Assembly: GCA_029204225.1 (NCBI GenBank)
Contig: CM055113.1
Span: 13,404,906 to 13,468,905 of the forward strand
Source: Diphasiastrum complanatum
Taxonomy: Eukaryota > Streptophyta > Lycopodiopsida > Lycopodiales > Lycopodiaceae
Direction: 5' to 3'
Length of the DNA: 64,000 bases
Both the position numbers and the translations under genes were made by a program. Under the pieces are notes generated by a model. The model made no database searches. It saw only the letters and a list, made by a program, of their open reading frames with translations, and was not told the DNA's origin. Of this stretch, positions 20,471 to 33,400 are shown one piece after another. Position 1 is the stretch's first letter. Each line of letters begins with the position of its first letter.

Positions 20471-22145
20471 TATTCATGCGTAAATCTTGGTCAGCTTGTT
20501 CATCTTTGCGATTTCTTGATTTCAAGCTTCTCCTTCTCTAGAAAACTAGTTGTCAGGTTTTGCATCGTTTGACATTCTTCTGGGACATTGTCCCAAGTTT
20601 CCATAATGTGTCTATAGGACAGCGCCCTATTATTGTGATCAACATTGACCACATTTGATGTGTCGTCATCGTGCATTAAATTATGAGCCTTTGTAGATGT
20701 TTTTCATGTACTTCTATACCGATCAGCATCTTGGCAACGTTGTTATCCTGGTCCCAAAGTCTCAAATTATCATCATTCTCATCTTCATGTAGTCTCATCC
20801 TATCAACTATGCTTATCAGATCGTTTGCCTAAAAATAATCTGCATTTAGAACTTACAAAGTTAGAAATTTTCACCATTGATTGTTGTGATTTGTGCAATC
20901 TCTCTTGCATCTACTCAATTGTTTGTCATTGTTGCAACATTTTCTTCATTCACTTCTTGGAGCAGCTCAATTGGATACTACTTGAAATTAGAAATTGGTT
21001 CACAAAAATAGAACATTCAAACAATTAATGAAGGGTTAGCACAATGCTAGCGCAATGTGGGCTCATAACCTATGGAAAATTTTCACTTTCAATAAGAGGA
21101 TTCAAGAAGATCAAGAACCTAGTCATGCCTATGGTTGAGCTATTGACAATAATAGCAAGTCCTTACGAATTGATTGAATATGCAAATCCTTGAAGTCAAG
21201 AACAAGTCTAATGGCATTTTTTCCTGAATGAAAGATAAACAACTTTTCTATCTATAAGACGGGATTCAAACCAATGAGACTATACGGTCATGAACGCCTC
21301 ATCGAGTGTATCATAGTTAATAAAATTATTCACATTATAATTGTCATGTTAGTGACTGAGTAGTTACATTCATGTAGCACAAACTCTAATTTTCTCATAC
21401 ACAAATGACTGCTACTTCTCTAGAGATGTTCACTCTAAAATTTTTAAATTCAAGTTGAACTAAAATGCATCCAACATTTGAACTATATCATATACTTGAT
21501 TTTTCACTTATAGAAGCTTTTCTACTTTTCTATCACTTGCAGAAAATAGATAATAGATTGTTATTCTCATCTACAAGAACAATATTTCATATGGCAAAGG
21601 GCACTCTTAACTAGCTAAAAGATTACAATGAGAGTACTCTCAAGTTGAACAACAAAATATATATTTCATGAGCATGCTCAAAACATCAAAACATAGAGAG
21701 ATCTATTCAAAATTGAATTTCTGAAGCTTTTAATTTATGACTTCCAATTTGCTATATCAAAGAGTCTCAAGAAGATGCTTCCTCTCTCTCACGGGGGGGG
21801 GGGGGGGGGAACACACAAAAGAGTGTCAAGTCATCATAGAGAAAACATGTCATGGATGATTCTCATAAGTGGGGTGAGAGAACTTTGAAATTCTCCTCCC
21901 ATATAAAAGAGCAGCCCTACTACTACAAATCTTTTAGATTATAGTCAATTTATGTTGGGACACAAAGGGACTTGCAGTGACGGAGGACAAATTGCACATG
22001 AACAACCCTACTCACAAAAAAGTAGCCTTAATTGTTGCTCAATAACTTTTGCACAAAAGAGCGACTCTAATGACACAAAAGAATAATCAGACTCACACAA
22101 AAGAGCACCCTTGGCTGCTTTTCAACAACTTTCACACAAAAGAGC
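20469..22145. other. No intact gene; decayed repeats and a 17-G run
   Basis: The only features are a very decayed copy of the Copia RT scrap (around 21105-21330, shared GTTGAGCT-TGACA core) and a poly-G run of 17 bases at 21793-21809 after a short CT run. The remainder is AT-rich without a supported frame. Confidence 0.5.
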
Positions 22146-22149
22146 AATC

Positions 22150-22445
22150 ATGCAGTTAGAGCCCAGTCTCGACATGGCCATTTTACTAGAGGGCTTAAGG
22201 CTAAGTTCTTGCATCCAAGATCTTTTCGGGTTCAATATGAGATATACCCGATGATTTATCCAATTGGTCCAATTGATCTCCAGATCCAAGATGCATTCCT
22301 TTACGTAGACTCTTCTTGAGACGGCTTACGTGAAATACGGGATGCACTTGAGATCCTTCTGGGAGTTCCAATTGGTAAGCTAAAGATAAGATCTTTTTCA
22401 AGATCTGATATAGTCCTCTCTATTTAGGGGACAATCTGTAATGCT
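22150..22445 (-). pseudogene. Ty3/Gypsy chromovirus integrase tail and chromodomain fragment
   Basis: The minus strand encodes YRLSPK(stop)RGLYQILKKI, then LAYQLELPEGSQVHPVFHVSRLKKSL and, after a short linker, HIEPEKILDART. These are the GPF/Y-like end of a chromovirus integrase followed by the start of its chromodomain, which would steer insertion towards marked chromatin. The chromodomain breaks off after DART at 22201. A TAG lies inside the first motif. Only this end of the element is recognisable. Confidence 0.8.
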
Positions 22446-23887
22446 TGCCGGTACGCATTACACTTCGAGATTCTAAAAAAAAAATACCCAACCCCCCACT
22501 TGGAAGTCTCTCGATGATCTTTTCAGACTTGCATAATGTCGGTCCCCATCTTGGGTACACTAAACATTCTCACGTGCAAACCGTAGTATTTCTTGCATAT
22601 CAAGTAGAAAATCCGCTATTTTCCAGAAACGTGATCGACCGAGTCTCAACCGCAATGGGTGATCTAGGCTCAAATTTGTACATAGCATAAACGGGCCATA
22701 ACAATTAGCCAAATGCTTACTATAACTCAATCTCCATCAAGAGTAACATCCTCTCCGAGGAGATTGCCAAAATATGAATACATATTTTAACTAATCTTCT
22801 GATCACGTGAGTAATCCTTCTTTTAAACGATCAAGTATAACTAGAATCTGAATTAGGATTCGTCAATCATAATTCATTGGATTCTTGTCCTATACTTAAT
22901 AAAAGAAGGCAACTACCAATGATTAGAAGAACTTTAAGTTCAGAGTCTGCTCTAGTTTAGCAAATACGGCCACCAAAAGTGACTAGTGAACTTCGAATCG
23001 CGAATGTTCATAATGTCACTTTGGTAATCCGTAAAGCCTAACAAAATGCTCTAATTATTTGGTCTTTACCCAAATAAACATAGTCAATTTGGTAAGATGG
23101 CCAGTCATTACCAAAATTTCACTATCTTGTTTATTCATCCGTGGTAATCTACCGTGAACACAATCTCCTCCTATGGATGGTATATCTTAGAATCTGAGTT
23201 ATCATTCACCAATCTCAACTCTCCAGATTCTTGAGACCATACCATATCATAAGAGTGCAATACAATTCTTAAAAGACACATACCAATCCACCATCAAGTG
23301 TTTAGGCATACAACCATTAATTATGACCATGTACACATAAGGTCCTCAATCCAAGGATCCTATTCTAAGCATGCCAATCACAAGCAACACAAGGGAACCT
23401 GATGGTGGACAAACCAACCCAACCAACCTAGATCGACGGATCTAGCCCCCAAGCTATGGATCAATCACTCAGAGAGGAATGAGGCATCATACCAGCAACA
23501 TACTGCGACTAGTCATGCTATCGAGCATACACTAGTGAGAGCCCAACATGTATATTTATACCCTCCAAGGCCCATGCACCACTAGTAGTGCACTGTGACA
23601 CCTCACTGGACACCTCTACAGCCTATTTGGGCCACATCATCCAGTTTTCCAATGACTCACTGATAGACCCATACCAATCCACCATCAAGTGTTTAGGCCT
23701 ACAACCATTAATTATGACCATGTACATATAAGGGCCCCAAATCCCTTATAGTCACAATTAACTTACGGGTTGTCGGTCTACCGGTTCCTAGCGTGGACAC
23801 GCTACCCGAGACCAGTCATGGACATGACACAAGTGGACATCTGTCTCAAGCTGGGATCGGTGCATCACAAGTAGTGACCCGGTGTGA
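22446..23887. other. Non-coding region with a 60-bp dispersed duplicate
   Basis: No supported gene. The segments 23281-23340 and 23672-23731 are direct copies of each other with only two mismatches in 60 (start TACCAATCCACC). They could be terminal or subterminal repeats of a short non-autonomous element of about 450 bp. The region has several A/T-rich, diverged stretches that may derive from the chromovirus. Confidence 0.55.
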
Positions 23888-23975
23888 CACGATGATTGTG
23901 ACTATCAGGATCCTAGTTGTCAGTGACGAGATGCATTAGGAAAAATATGGGCTCAAAAGGGCCCTTTAAGAATTT
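23888..23975. repeat. Conserved terminal-like sequence, left copy 2
   Basis: This holds GTTGTCAGTGACGAGATGC, then CATTAGG and AAAAGGGCCCTTTAAG. It matches, in inverse order or orientation, 54549-54641 and, more loosely, 42777-42822 and 54066-54112. It lies about 380 bp upstream of the transposase-like gene copy 2, just as the 42777 site lies upstream of copy 1. It is a candidate element end. Confidence 0.5.
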
Positions 23976-24355
23976 TCACTTTAGAGAGAGGTTACGTAGA
24001 GAGAGAATGAGAACCGGTAACTTTTGATTGCCGTTTTTGAGTTTCTAGCTTTGCCCGACGTTTAACTGGTATGGTTAACTTCAGACAATAGTTAGTTAAG
24101 CATGAGATGTAATAACTTCTTTGCATGCTCGTTTCAAAATTCGAGACTAGAGCTTTAAGACTGAAAATCTTGGTGTGCTCACTGCCAAAACCGAAGCGAG
24201 AGTAGCAGAACTTTTGAAATCATTGTATGCTTATAGTGAAATATGAGGCGAGACGATTTTTCAACGCGACATAACATTACAAAAGTAAGGTATGTTAGAT
24301 CTATTCATATTGATTTATTGTAATTTGAAACATTTACGGATTGTAGCTTTCAACA

Positions 24356-25367
24356 ATGGCAATGTTCCATCTGCATGTTGCTCTTCCTATGGAATGCACT
24401 CCAATTATTAAGAAAAATTTGAAAGTTGCAGAGAATGCTGCTGCAATAGTTAGAGAATTGAGAATGAATAATCATATGAATATAGATTTGTGGGTGGATG
24501 GATCAATTTATCCTAATGATCCAACTACCATTTTGTGTCCAGATTTTAAGTCCGTAACTCATCTTCTCATATTTGTATGTGAAGGAAATAGCAGATTACT
24601 TGGATATTGTCAAAGGTTGCGTGATATTGGAATGCATAGCATATCTTGTCTTAATCAGCAATTATAGTTTGCTAATCAACAATTGCAACGTGCAAATCAA
24701 CAATTGCTTCATTATGTGCAACACACTAGTGCTAAAAACAATGCACTCAAGCATGCTATGTCAGAGTTGAATGCTGTACAGTCACTACTCTTCGGGGATC
24801 AAACCAAAAAGTGTTAGAATCCATGGAAAAGTTGCAATCCGAGAGTTTAAAATCTGTTGTTGATCTAAAAGTTATAAAAAAGGCAACGATGAAGAGGAAG
24901 AGAAAGAGAGAGTTGATGAAGAATATTGACGACTTATCTACACATAGCGGCAATCAGAAAAAAAGAATTCGAGCATTCAAGTATGTTTTCTTATAAACTG
25001 TTTATTTGATTTGTATATGTCATTTAAGTTTAATTTGCAATTGATAACATGGATTATCAATTTATTAAACATAATTTGAGTTATATATGTTTGTTGCAGA
25101 TCATGTTTGGTGGCAAAGGACTATTCAACAGATTGTTCATGCATCGGATCATCTTTAAGTCATGTTTTACCAAGAAAGTCAGCAAAAGAAATGATGAAAA
25201 ATGCTCGGTTTGAAAAAATGAAAAATGAAGTTGCAAAGACTATTTTGATTAAGGTTCAATCGTACTTGGATGCAAATGTGATAGTGGGTGCATGTGATGT
25301 TTCTGGAATTAGCAGAAATGCTTATTCTACTTTTTTTAGAATAGTTAAAGAAGCTTTTTCTCAAGTC
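24356..25367 (+). pseudogene. Transposase-like spliced gene, copy 2 (truncated)
   Basis: This is homologous to 43361-44344. Exon 1 starts MAMFHLHVALP and carries NIDLWVDGSIYPNDPTT, then a glutamine-rich helical part (NQQL repeats) broken by a TAG at 24665 and a frameshift near 24810. It ends KKRIRAFK at 24980. A GT-AG intron (24981-25099) sits at exactly the same codon as in copy 1. Exon 2 (from 25100) encodes SCLVAKDYSTD and ends with VQSYLDANVIVGACDVSGISRNAYSTFFRIVKEAFSQV. The downstream part, including the putative catalytic region seen in copy 1, is missing because Copia C starts at about 25368. Function is inferred only from copy 1. Confidence 0.7.
24981..25099 (+). other. Intron of transposase-like copy 2
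   Basis: The GTATGT donor and TTGCAG acceptor bound a 119-bp AT-rich intron splitting a lysine codon after RIRAF. Copy 1 has a 94-bp intron (43980-44073) at the same place and phase. Confidence 0.75.
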
Positions 25368-27250
25368 ATGTTCTCAGCATGCACTTTGAATTGTCTGAAT
25401 TTGATGAACACCTCTGATTTCTGTTTAATGAAATAAACAGCTGTTCTTCAAGAGAATTTGTCAATAAAGGTAATGAAATACTTTGTATCTAACAATGAAA
25501 GAATTTGCATAGGTCCACATATATCTATATGAACAACATCTAATAGATCTTTTGTTGCATGCATATGGTTTGATCTAAAGGGAATCCTAGCCTGCTTTTC
25601 AAAGATGCAGCTATGACAGACAGGGAGATCGACCTTACCAAAAGGATAGTCGAGCCCTTGATTGTCTGGACATGTTCATAACAGATGCATGATTCAAGTG
25701 TCCTAAGCGATGATGCCATAGTAATGCTTTATTGACTAGAATAGAGGTTTTCAAGACTTGACTAGACTAAAAATAGCAGTGTGCCAATCTATATAAGTAG
25801 CTCTACCTCTTGTCAAGTGCAAGGATCTTATCACTCCTATCAATAATTCTATATTGATAAGATTTGAATTCTACCTTATGACCTAAATCTATAATTCTAC
25901 TTACTGATAACAGATTTGTAGAGAGTTTAGGAACATGTAAGACTTTTGATAGTAATTTGAATTGATCATGCTGGAATTGCAATCTTATAGTACCTTCACC
26001 TTCAATAGTGTGAGTACTATTGTCACCAAGATGAACAAATTTCTTTGTGTTGTAAGGCGTGTAGGAGTTGAAGATCTCACGTTGATTGGTCATATGTTGA
26101 GTTGCTCTAGAATCGAAAAACTATGAATCATCCAAAAATGCACTTTGATCTTTGACCATGAATGCGCCTTCGTCCACTTCGACCTGGGGAGATGATGAAA
26201 CTGTGTTTGCTTATTGATCTGGTTTCTTGGCTGCATTCTTTGCTTGGAGAATTCGGCAATCCTTGATCTCATAGTTATTGCACTTGCAATACCTGCAAAA
26301 CATGTCTTCTTCAATTGTGGACCTGATGATTGTGCTTGACTTTGAGTCTGTTTCTGATTTGTTGCAGCCTTCTTGAAGCTTTTTTGCTTCTGTCACTTTG
26401 AGTCTTTGTTGACATATAGAACTTGAGAAGAGGAAGTAGACGGAGTGTCTTGACTTTTTCTATTGTCTTCTTGCAGCAACATAGTGATAACTCTAGTAAG
26501 AGTTAAATCAGAGTGTGTCGATATGATCATCACCCAGTTCTCATATGTAGAGGGCAAGCTTGAAAGCGATGCCAGAATTGCATCTTGATCGTCTATGACT
26601 GATCTGACAATGGCCATTTGTTGCAAGAGATTATTAAACTAGTTAATGTGACTCTGAAGAGAATCACAAACAGACATTTTGAATGTGAAGAATTTACTTC
26701 GTAGATGTAACTTAGTAGTTACATCCCTCACGTCATATAGTGAGTTCAAATTGTCCCAAACGTCTCTTGACGTTTTAGCTTTAACTATGTGTCCAATCTG
26801 TGTATCTAATATATTGAAGATAATAAGCGCGAAAGCTTCCTCGTCCTTCGATTTTCACTTTGAGTCGTCGTCTTCAGGTTTTACTTCTATACCTGTAACA
26901 ACATGCCATAATTCGTTGGCAATTAACAAGGTCTTCATCTTAAATTTCCACAAATAATAATTGAATTCATTCAGCTTGTCTGTGATAAGACCAACTTTAT
27001 TTTGAAAATCCATCTGGAACTTAGTCTGTTGATTGTATCGATGACACTAAGATGTGGTAATGCCAACAATAAGAAGTCAATTCTCTGATACTGAAAGGTT
27101 GAAAGGAACTGAAGAGTATGATATCAATTTGATATCGCGAAAGATATCAAGTATTAGAGCTTTTGCTCAGATATCATATTGGAATCAGATAAAAAAGTAG
27201 TGAAATTGCTCTGATACCATGTCAGTATCAGATAAAGAGTAATGATTTCA
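25368..27250 (-). pseudogene. Copia C: gag, protease and integrase start (truncated)
   Basis: Read on the minus strand, the element runs from its leader through gag (QQMAIVRSVIDDQDAILASLSSLPSTYENWVMII), a CCHC-type knuckle (CRYCKCNNYEIKDC) and a protease-like part whose motif is damaged (FSILEQLNI-like where DSGA-TQHMT is expected; MTNQREIFNSYTPYNTKKF follows). The GAG-pre-integrase region follows and it stops inside the integrase (VYFIKQKSEVFIKFRQFKVHAEN) at 25368. RT, RNase H and the 3' LTR are missing. It is closely related to Copia A by protein and LTR layout. Several frameshifts and stops make it a pseudogene. It disrupts the transposase-like copy 2. Confidence 0.8.
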
Positions 27251-27261
27251 CTTTGATACCA
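27251..27261 (-). promoter_or_regulatory. Primer-binding site of Copia C
   Basis: The minus strand reads TGGTATCAAAG directly after the LTR end TTTCTAACA. It is one base away from the usual initiator-Met primer site TGGTATCAGAG. Two more near copies occur at 27210-27235, which suggests local duplication in the leader. Confidence 0.75.
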
Positions 27262-28221
<960 letters not shown>

Positions 28222-28391
28222 CTGTTGGGTTTTTCACGAAAAAGACGAAAAAAGAGCAAGTGCCCTTAAATCTCATTTAGGATTGCCCCACAATTTGCCA
28301 GAGTCATCTCTGTCCGTGTAATTCTACAGACTATGTAGAAACACTTGTAATTCTACAAATTGTGTAAACACACAGAAAAATTCGCGGAACT

Positions 28392-28479
28392 AGATAAACA
28401 ATAGATGATTATTAAAATCGATTAGTCGATTGGATAGATAAACAATGGATGAAGATTAAAATCGATTAGTCGATTGGTA
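28392..28479. repeat. Tandem duplication, 44-bp unit with ATCGATTAGTCGAT palindrome
   Basis: Two units (28392-28435, 28436-28479) start AGATAAACAAT and end TCGATTGG. Each contains ATCGATTAGTCGAT, a short inverted repeat. No gene is nearby. Confidence 0.85.
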
Positions 28480-28647
28480 AGAAGGAGAATAATCCAACAT
28501 ACCTTACCAAAGACAAGAAGAGCACCAAGCAATTAGAATTCATGAAAGAGATTACAGAATACCTGATCCAGCAAAGACGCACCAAACACAACCTCTATTA
28601 AGCCACCATAGTGCCGAGGGACTGACACTACTTCAAGTCGTGGGCCC

Positions 28648-29035
28648 TATTGAGAGTATTCTCATCGTGCATGTAAATAAATAAAATGTCGAAATTAGTA
28701 AAATCAAAAGCGAGGGTCGTGGCATCCTACGTGCATAAGCCCATGGCCCAATGAGCATTTGTAAATAATCTTTTTGAAATAAACTAGACTTTGGACCATG
28801 TAATTAAAAATAATATTAGAGGCCAAAGTCTAAGTTAAGTTTAAGTTGCTAAGTTTTTGAATTTGTCAAAAGTCAAATGGTGGTAAATGAAATGTGCTTC
28901 TTCCTACACCATAGATTAGTTTGTGCTTCTTGTGGATGGTGTGGATTTCATTCCCATCATTTGCAAGTAGCAATAGGAAGCAAGGGGCAAGGGCCACTTC
29001 AAAGATAAAAAAGCACCATTTGTAACCAATTTTCA
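28648..29035. repeat. Dispersed repeat, copy 2 (pair at 16245-16640)
   Basis: Same orientation as copy 1 and about 90 percent identical by eye, starting TTGAGAGTATTCTC and ending TTTGTAACCAATTTTCAT. The sequence after it leads into a T/C-rich region and the CT tract and is not shared with copy 1. Confidence 0.75.
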
Positions 29036-29250
29036 TATTTTATGATAAGGAAAAAACTCTTCCATTTTGGAGAGCAAGCATTCTCATTTGCTATTCACTC
29101 TTGCTAATGCTATTGTGATGTTTTCCCTTTTATTCTCCATTTTCATTGTTCTTGTTTCATTAGTTAAAGCTTTTCCATTAGCATGCTACTGAGCAAATGA
29201 GTTAACCTCCATCTCACCCCTCTCTCTCCTTTCTCTACTCATTCTCTCCA

Positions 29251-29254
<4 letters not shown>

Positions 29255-29346
<92 letters not shown>
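29255..29346. repeat. CT microsatellite (about 92 bp)
   Basis: An uninterrupted CT run preceded by shorter CT-rich stretches (29216-29254). No gene is attached. Confidence 0.98.
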
Positions 29347-29349
<3 letters not shown>

Positions 29350-29949
29350 CACTCTCAATTATGATGTATGTTTGTGCTTAGTGTTAAGAAAGTTAGTGTT
29401 AACATGGGGTAGTGATAGGATAAAATAGAAAGCATCTAAGTTTAGCAACTTGGCATAGTTAGGTCCATATCTTTGTGTTCTAATCCTTTTGACAAACAAA
29501 AGGCTGCTCACCGACTAATCTACACACCCTACAATGGCATTCTAAATAGCATCTTGCAAATAGTTGCTATGAATGTACTATTGTTTACAATTGGAATTTA
29601 AAAGAAAACCACTATAATAGAAGAGTGTACTTATTTATATTTCAGCACATTTCTACAACTTGCCTTCTTCAAATTTTCACAGTTTAATTAGAGTCAAATA
29701 CATCTTACTGTTATGCATAACTCTCACATTATTCTCTACTTAGTCAACATGCAATCACTACAATAAAATCCAGTAATTGTGCTCCAAAGTCTAGAAAGAT
29801 GAGGTAATCTTGATCCTTGCAATGAACAACTACTCATGGAGACAGCTTTTAAAGTATGTCCACTAGAAAATGTAGAACGTATATACATTTGAAGTCGCAT
29901 AACTTTTTAGAAGCTTTTTGGTTGCAGCAGCCTGAACTGCCTTCTTCAA
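29347..29949. other. No supported gene
   Basis: AT-rich sequence between the CT tract and the hAT pseudogene. It may hold 3' flank of the hAT element, but no terminal inverted repeat or 8-bp duplication could be recognised. Confidence 0.45.
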
Positions 29950-31020
29950 CTAACTTGTAGATGCCAAGGCCGCTTCCAAATAGTCTTCAACAACATCTTG
30001 GGAATCCTCGTCATTGAAAACAATATCTTTTTGCGAACCTGATTTTTTTCTTGACATTTTGTTAAATTCACTTTTTATAGCATGAATCACAGGTTGCACA
30101 ACATCACATATGCGTTTTATCGCATTGTGACGACTCAACCATCTTGTGGCATTAATCATTTTCAACTTCGATATATCACTTGCCATTTCTTCTTGTAATG
30201 ATCGCAAAAGAGATTGCCTCTTGCAACTATTGGCAAAAAAAGAAACTGTTGCATTAACTAGTGAATCAATAAACTTGGAATACGACAATTTGGAGGTTGA
30301 ACCTGAACACGCTAAATTGCACCTATGAGCGATGCAATGTATAACTGATAGAAAAGGCCATGATATTCTTAGCCTTGTCACAACTCTCGTGTTCGACCTT
30401 ATCATGATCCATCAGATCCAAACCCTACGAACTTCCTAATGTCTAGGTTTGACTCACAAAAAATAGTCATGATTGCATCGTAAATTGCTTCGACATTCTC
30501 ATTTTCTAAAGAAATAAGACATAAATAAGAAGTTACAAGATTGAAGTTTTCATTGTAAGACAAATACATAATCAAGGACTTCTTGTCAGATATGTCTGTG
30601 GACTCATGCACCATTAATCCAAAGAAAGGACTTTGCTTTACTTTTTCCAAAATATTTTCTCATGATGATTCGCCAATGTATTTTATAAATTCAGCATAGG
30701 CCTTTTTATGCTGATAGAGACTTTTTGTCATTATTTTCAATCCAAGGGATCGTAACAAACATAGTTCAGATTGGAACTTGGTGTAGGGAAGATCCTCTTT
30801 TGCAATAAAATATGCCACCTTAAACAACGCCTACAACGCCTCTTCTTTTTTGTGCACGAATAGTAGCAGTTGCTCCTGATGTTCATTTCCTCATTTCAAT
30901 AAAGCAGATTGGTTCTCTTTAGAAATGGATTGATGAATGTCCTTGCTCTTCCTCTCTTTTTCTCCATTTCTCATGCTTTCTTTGGTATTTGCTAATTGTT
31001 GGATTTGATCATTATCGGGA
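29950..31020 (-). pseudogene. hAT-type transposase pseudogene (DUF4371 group)
   Basis: The minus-strand reading runs from about 31020: LFKVAYFIAKEDLPYTKFQSELCLLRSLGL, then KQSPFFGLMVHESTDISDKKSLIMYL, IRKFVGFGSDGS, and HCIAHRCNLACSGS followed by MINATRWLSRHNAIKRICDV. This order and wording match the DUF4371-containing hAT-like transposases found in plants and animals, which cut and paste DNA through an RNase H fold. The first acidic motif appears as STDISD. In-frame stops occur near 30900, 30810 and 30660, and a frame slip lies at about 30402. The C-terminal dimerisation region is not visible. Clearly non-functional. Confidence 0.82.
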
Positions 31021-31310
31021 TTGCTATTTACTATGCTTTTTGTGAGAGAGAAAGGGAGAGAGTAAAAAGTAAGTTTCTATCATTGTTGTGGATTTAGGGT
31101 TAATTGAAGTAGGGTTAATGAATGTAGTGTTAATGCTTAGTGTTAATGGATGTTAGTGTTAGATCCTCCATTCATGTTGAAATCTGAACTATATTATCGC
31201 TCTCATGGGAACGAACCTCCGCGTGACAACTAACTCCGTCTCTTTGATGCTAGATTGACTAGATCTTGGATTCAGGTTAGGCAAGGAAAGAAACCCGTAC
31301 AACAGGATAT

Positions 31311-33400
31311 ATGTGTCAGCAAGATATTCAATCAGAGATGAGCGAGATTTCCTTGTTAGATCGAACTTTGGATACGTCAATCACGTTTCCACTAAATGTG
31401 CTGAATGTAGTCTGGATATCAACGGAACCTATACCAGATCCAATTGAGAATGATCTCATACCAATGAGCCATGCCTTAACTTATGATGGCAATGCAGAAC
31501 TTACGGATGAACAGATTCTACATCATATGGATCCGACCATATTTGGAGTGCGTAATGTTCCTGATGAACCAACAATCAAACCGCCCAAAGCAGTTATATT
31601 GAAAGGAGACAGAATCACAGGTTCGATGACGAAGAAACAAGCTAAGCAACATTATAATACGGTCCTGAAATAGAAAAATCTCCCTCGGAAGGAAGTCTTC
31701 ACCTGTGAAGAAAGAATTATCGTCTAGGAAGTCATCACCTCCACGATCAATTCCTACTAAGAAGGCTAAACGAAGATCCAAGACAAGTCCTTTCGAAAAA
31801 GAACAAGCAAATGTAGTCCAACATGATATGCCAGAGCATTTTAAACACTATACACTGGATGATGTGGTTATCATATTACCTAAAGCACATCGTGAACCTG
31901 AAGAACAAATGATGGAATCTAAAGAGGTTTACGATGGCCCCGCTAGGATGCAACCAATGAATCTTGCAAAACCAGGAGAACCGAAAAAGATTGTACAAGT
32001 GGGATCACAACTTACTCCTGAACAATATCAAGCACTCCGTTTGTTACTTATTAAGTATCAAGATTACTTTGCATGGACTTATCAAGATTTGAAGGGTATT
32101 TCGACATCAGTTATTGAACATACCATACCTTTAGTACCCGATGCAGTACCAAAGGTTACAACGTTCTATCGCTGTAATCCTAATGTGGCAGATCTGATAA
32201 AGAAAGAACTTCAGAGATTGCTTGATGCCGATTTTATTTATGAGATCGAGCATACCGAATAGATTTCACCGATTGTCATTGTTCCTAAGAAAAATGAGAA
32301 ATTGCGAATCTGTGTGAATCTCAAAGCATTCAATAAAGTGACACAGAAGGATCACTTTCCGTTACCTTTTACTGAAAGAATTTTGGATCGCCTTGTTGGA
32401 GCGGAAGCTTATAGTTTCCTGGATGGATTTAGTGGTTACAACCAGGTTAAGATTGAACCTACCGATCATCACAAAACTGCTTTTGCAACAGAATGGGACA
32501 CCTATGCTTACAAAGTAATGCCGTTTGGACTCTGTAATGCACCAAGTTCATTCCAAAGAGTAATGCAATTTGCCTTTAAAGATTATCTGCAGAAATTCCT
32601 TGAAATTTACTTGGAAGACTTGGGAGTTCATAGTACAGATACAGACCACCTGGATTGATTGGAGAAAGTCTTTGAAAGATGTCGCAAATATCAGATTTTT
32701 CTAAATCCAGAAAAATGCTTGATATGGGTTTCTCACAGAGTGGTGCTTGGACATGTGATATCAAGACATGGTATTGCCATCGATTATTGTAAGATCAAAG
32801 TTATTGTGAAATTGCCACCACCAGCAACAATTCGAGGAGTTTATGTGTTTATGGGTCATGCAAACTACTATCGAATTTTTATTATTTTCTTTGCGGATTT
32901 AGCACGACCTATATACAAATTAGCTATTGTTTCTATTGGGACAGTAGAGGCATTAGAAGCCTTTGAAAAGTTAAAAAAAGCACTATCTCTAACACCAATT
33001 CTGCGTTCTCCAGATTGGACATTAGAGTTTCATGCTCATATGAATGCCTCAAAATACGCCATTGGATCAGTTTTAACGCAACCAGGTGACTATAAGAAGG
33101 ATTATCCTATACGATTTGCAAGCAGACAACTTACAGATCCAGAGAAGAATTATTCAACAACAGAACGTGAAGCGCTAGCCATGATTTTTTCTATTCAAAA
33201 ATTTTGTCACTACCTCATGGAAATGCACTTTGCATTTTATACGGATCATCAACCGTTACTTTACTTGGTAAATAAGACGTGTAATATTGGACGTATTGCA
33301 GGATGGTAATTATTATTGACTAAATTTGACTTTCGAATTGTGGTCAGAAAGGGGAAGCAACATTATCTAGCCGATCATGTTTTGCGAATTGAATCTGCAC
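31311..33400 (+). pseudogene. Gypsy 2: pre-RT region, reverse transcriptase and RNase H
   Basis: A Ty3/Gypsy pol without a chromodomain. After a gag-pol linker (LTPEQYQALRLLLIKYQDYFAWTYQDLKGI) the RT shows IVPKKNEKLRICVNLKAFNKVT, FLDGFSGYNQVKI and FGLCNAPSSFQRVM. The catalytic box reads YLEDLGV where YxDD is expected, so the first aspartate is replaced. RNase H follows: FHAHMNASKYAIGSVLTQ, YSTTEREALAMIFSIQKFCHYL and FYTDHQPLLYLV. In-frame stops occur at about 31671, 32260, 32656 and 33307. Each fits a C-to-T or G-to-A change at a Gln, Trp or Arg codon. No gag is present to the left, so the element is 5'-truncated. Confidence 0.88.
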
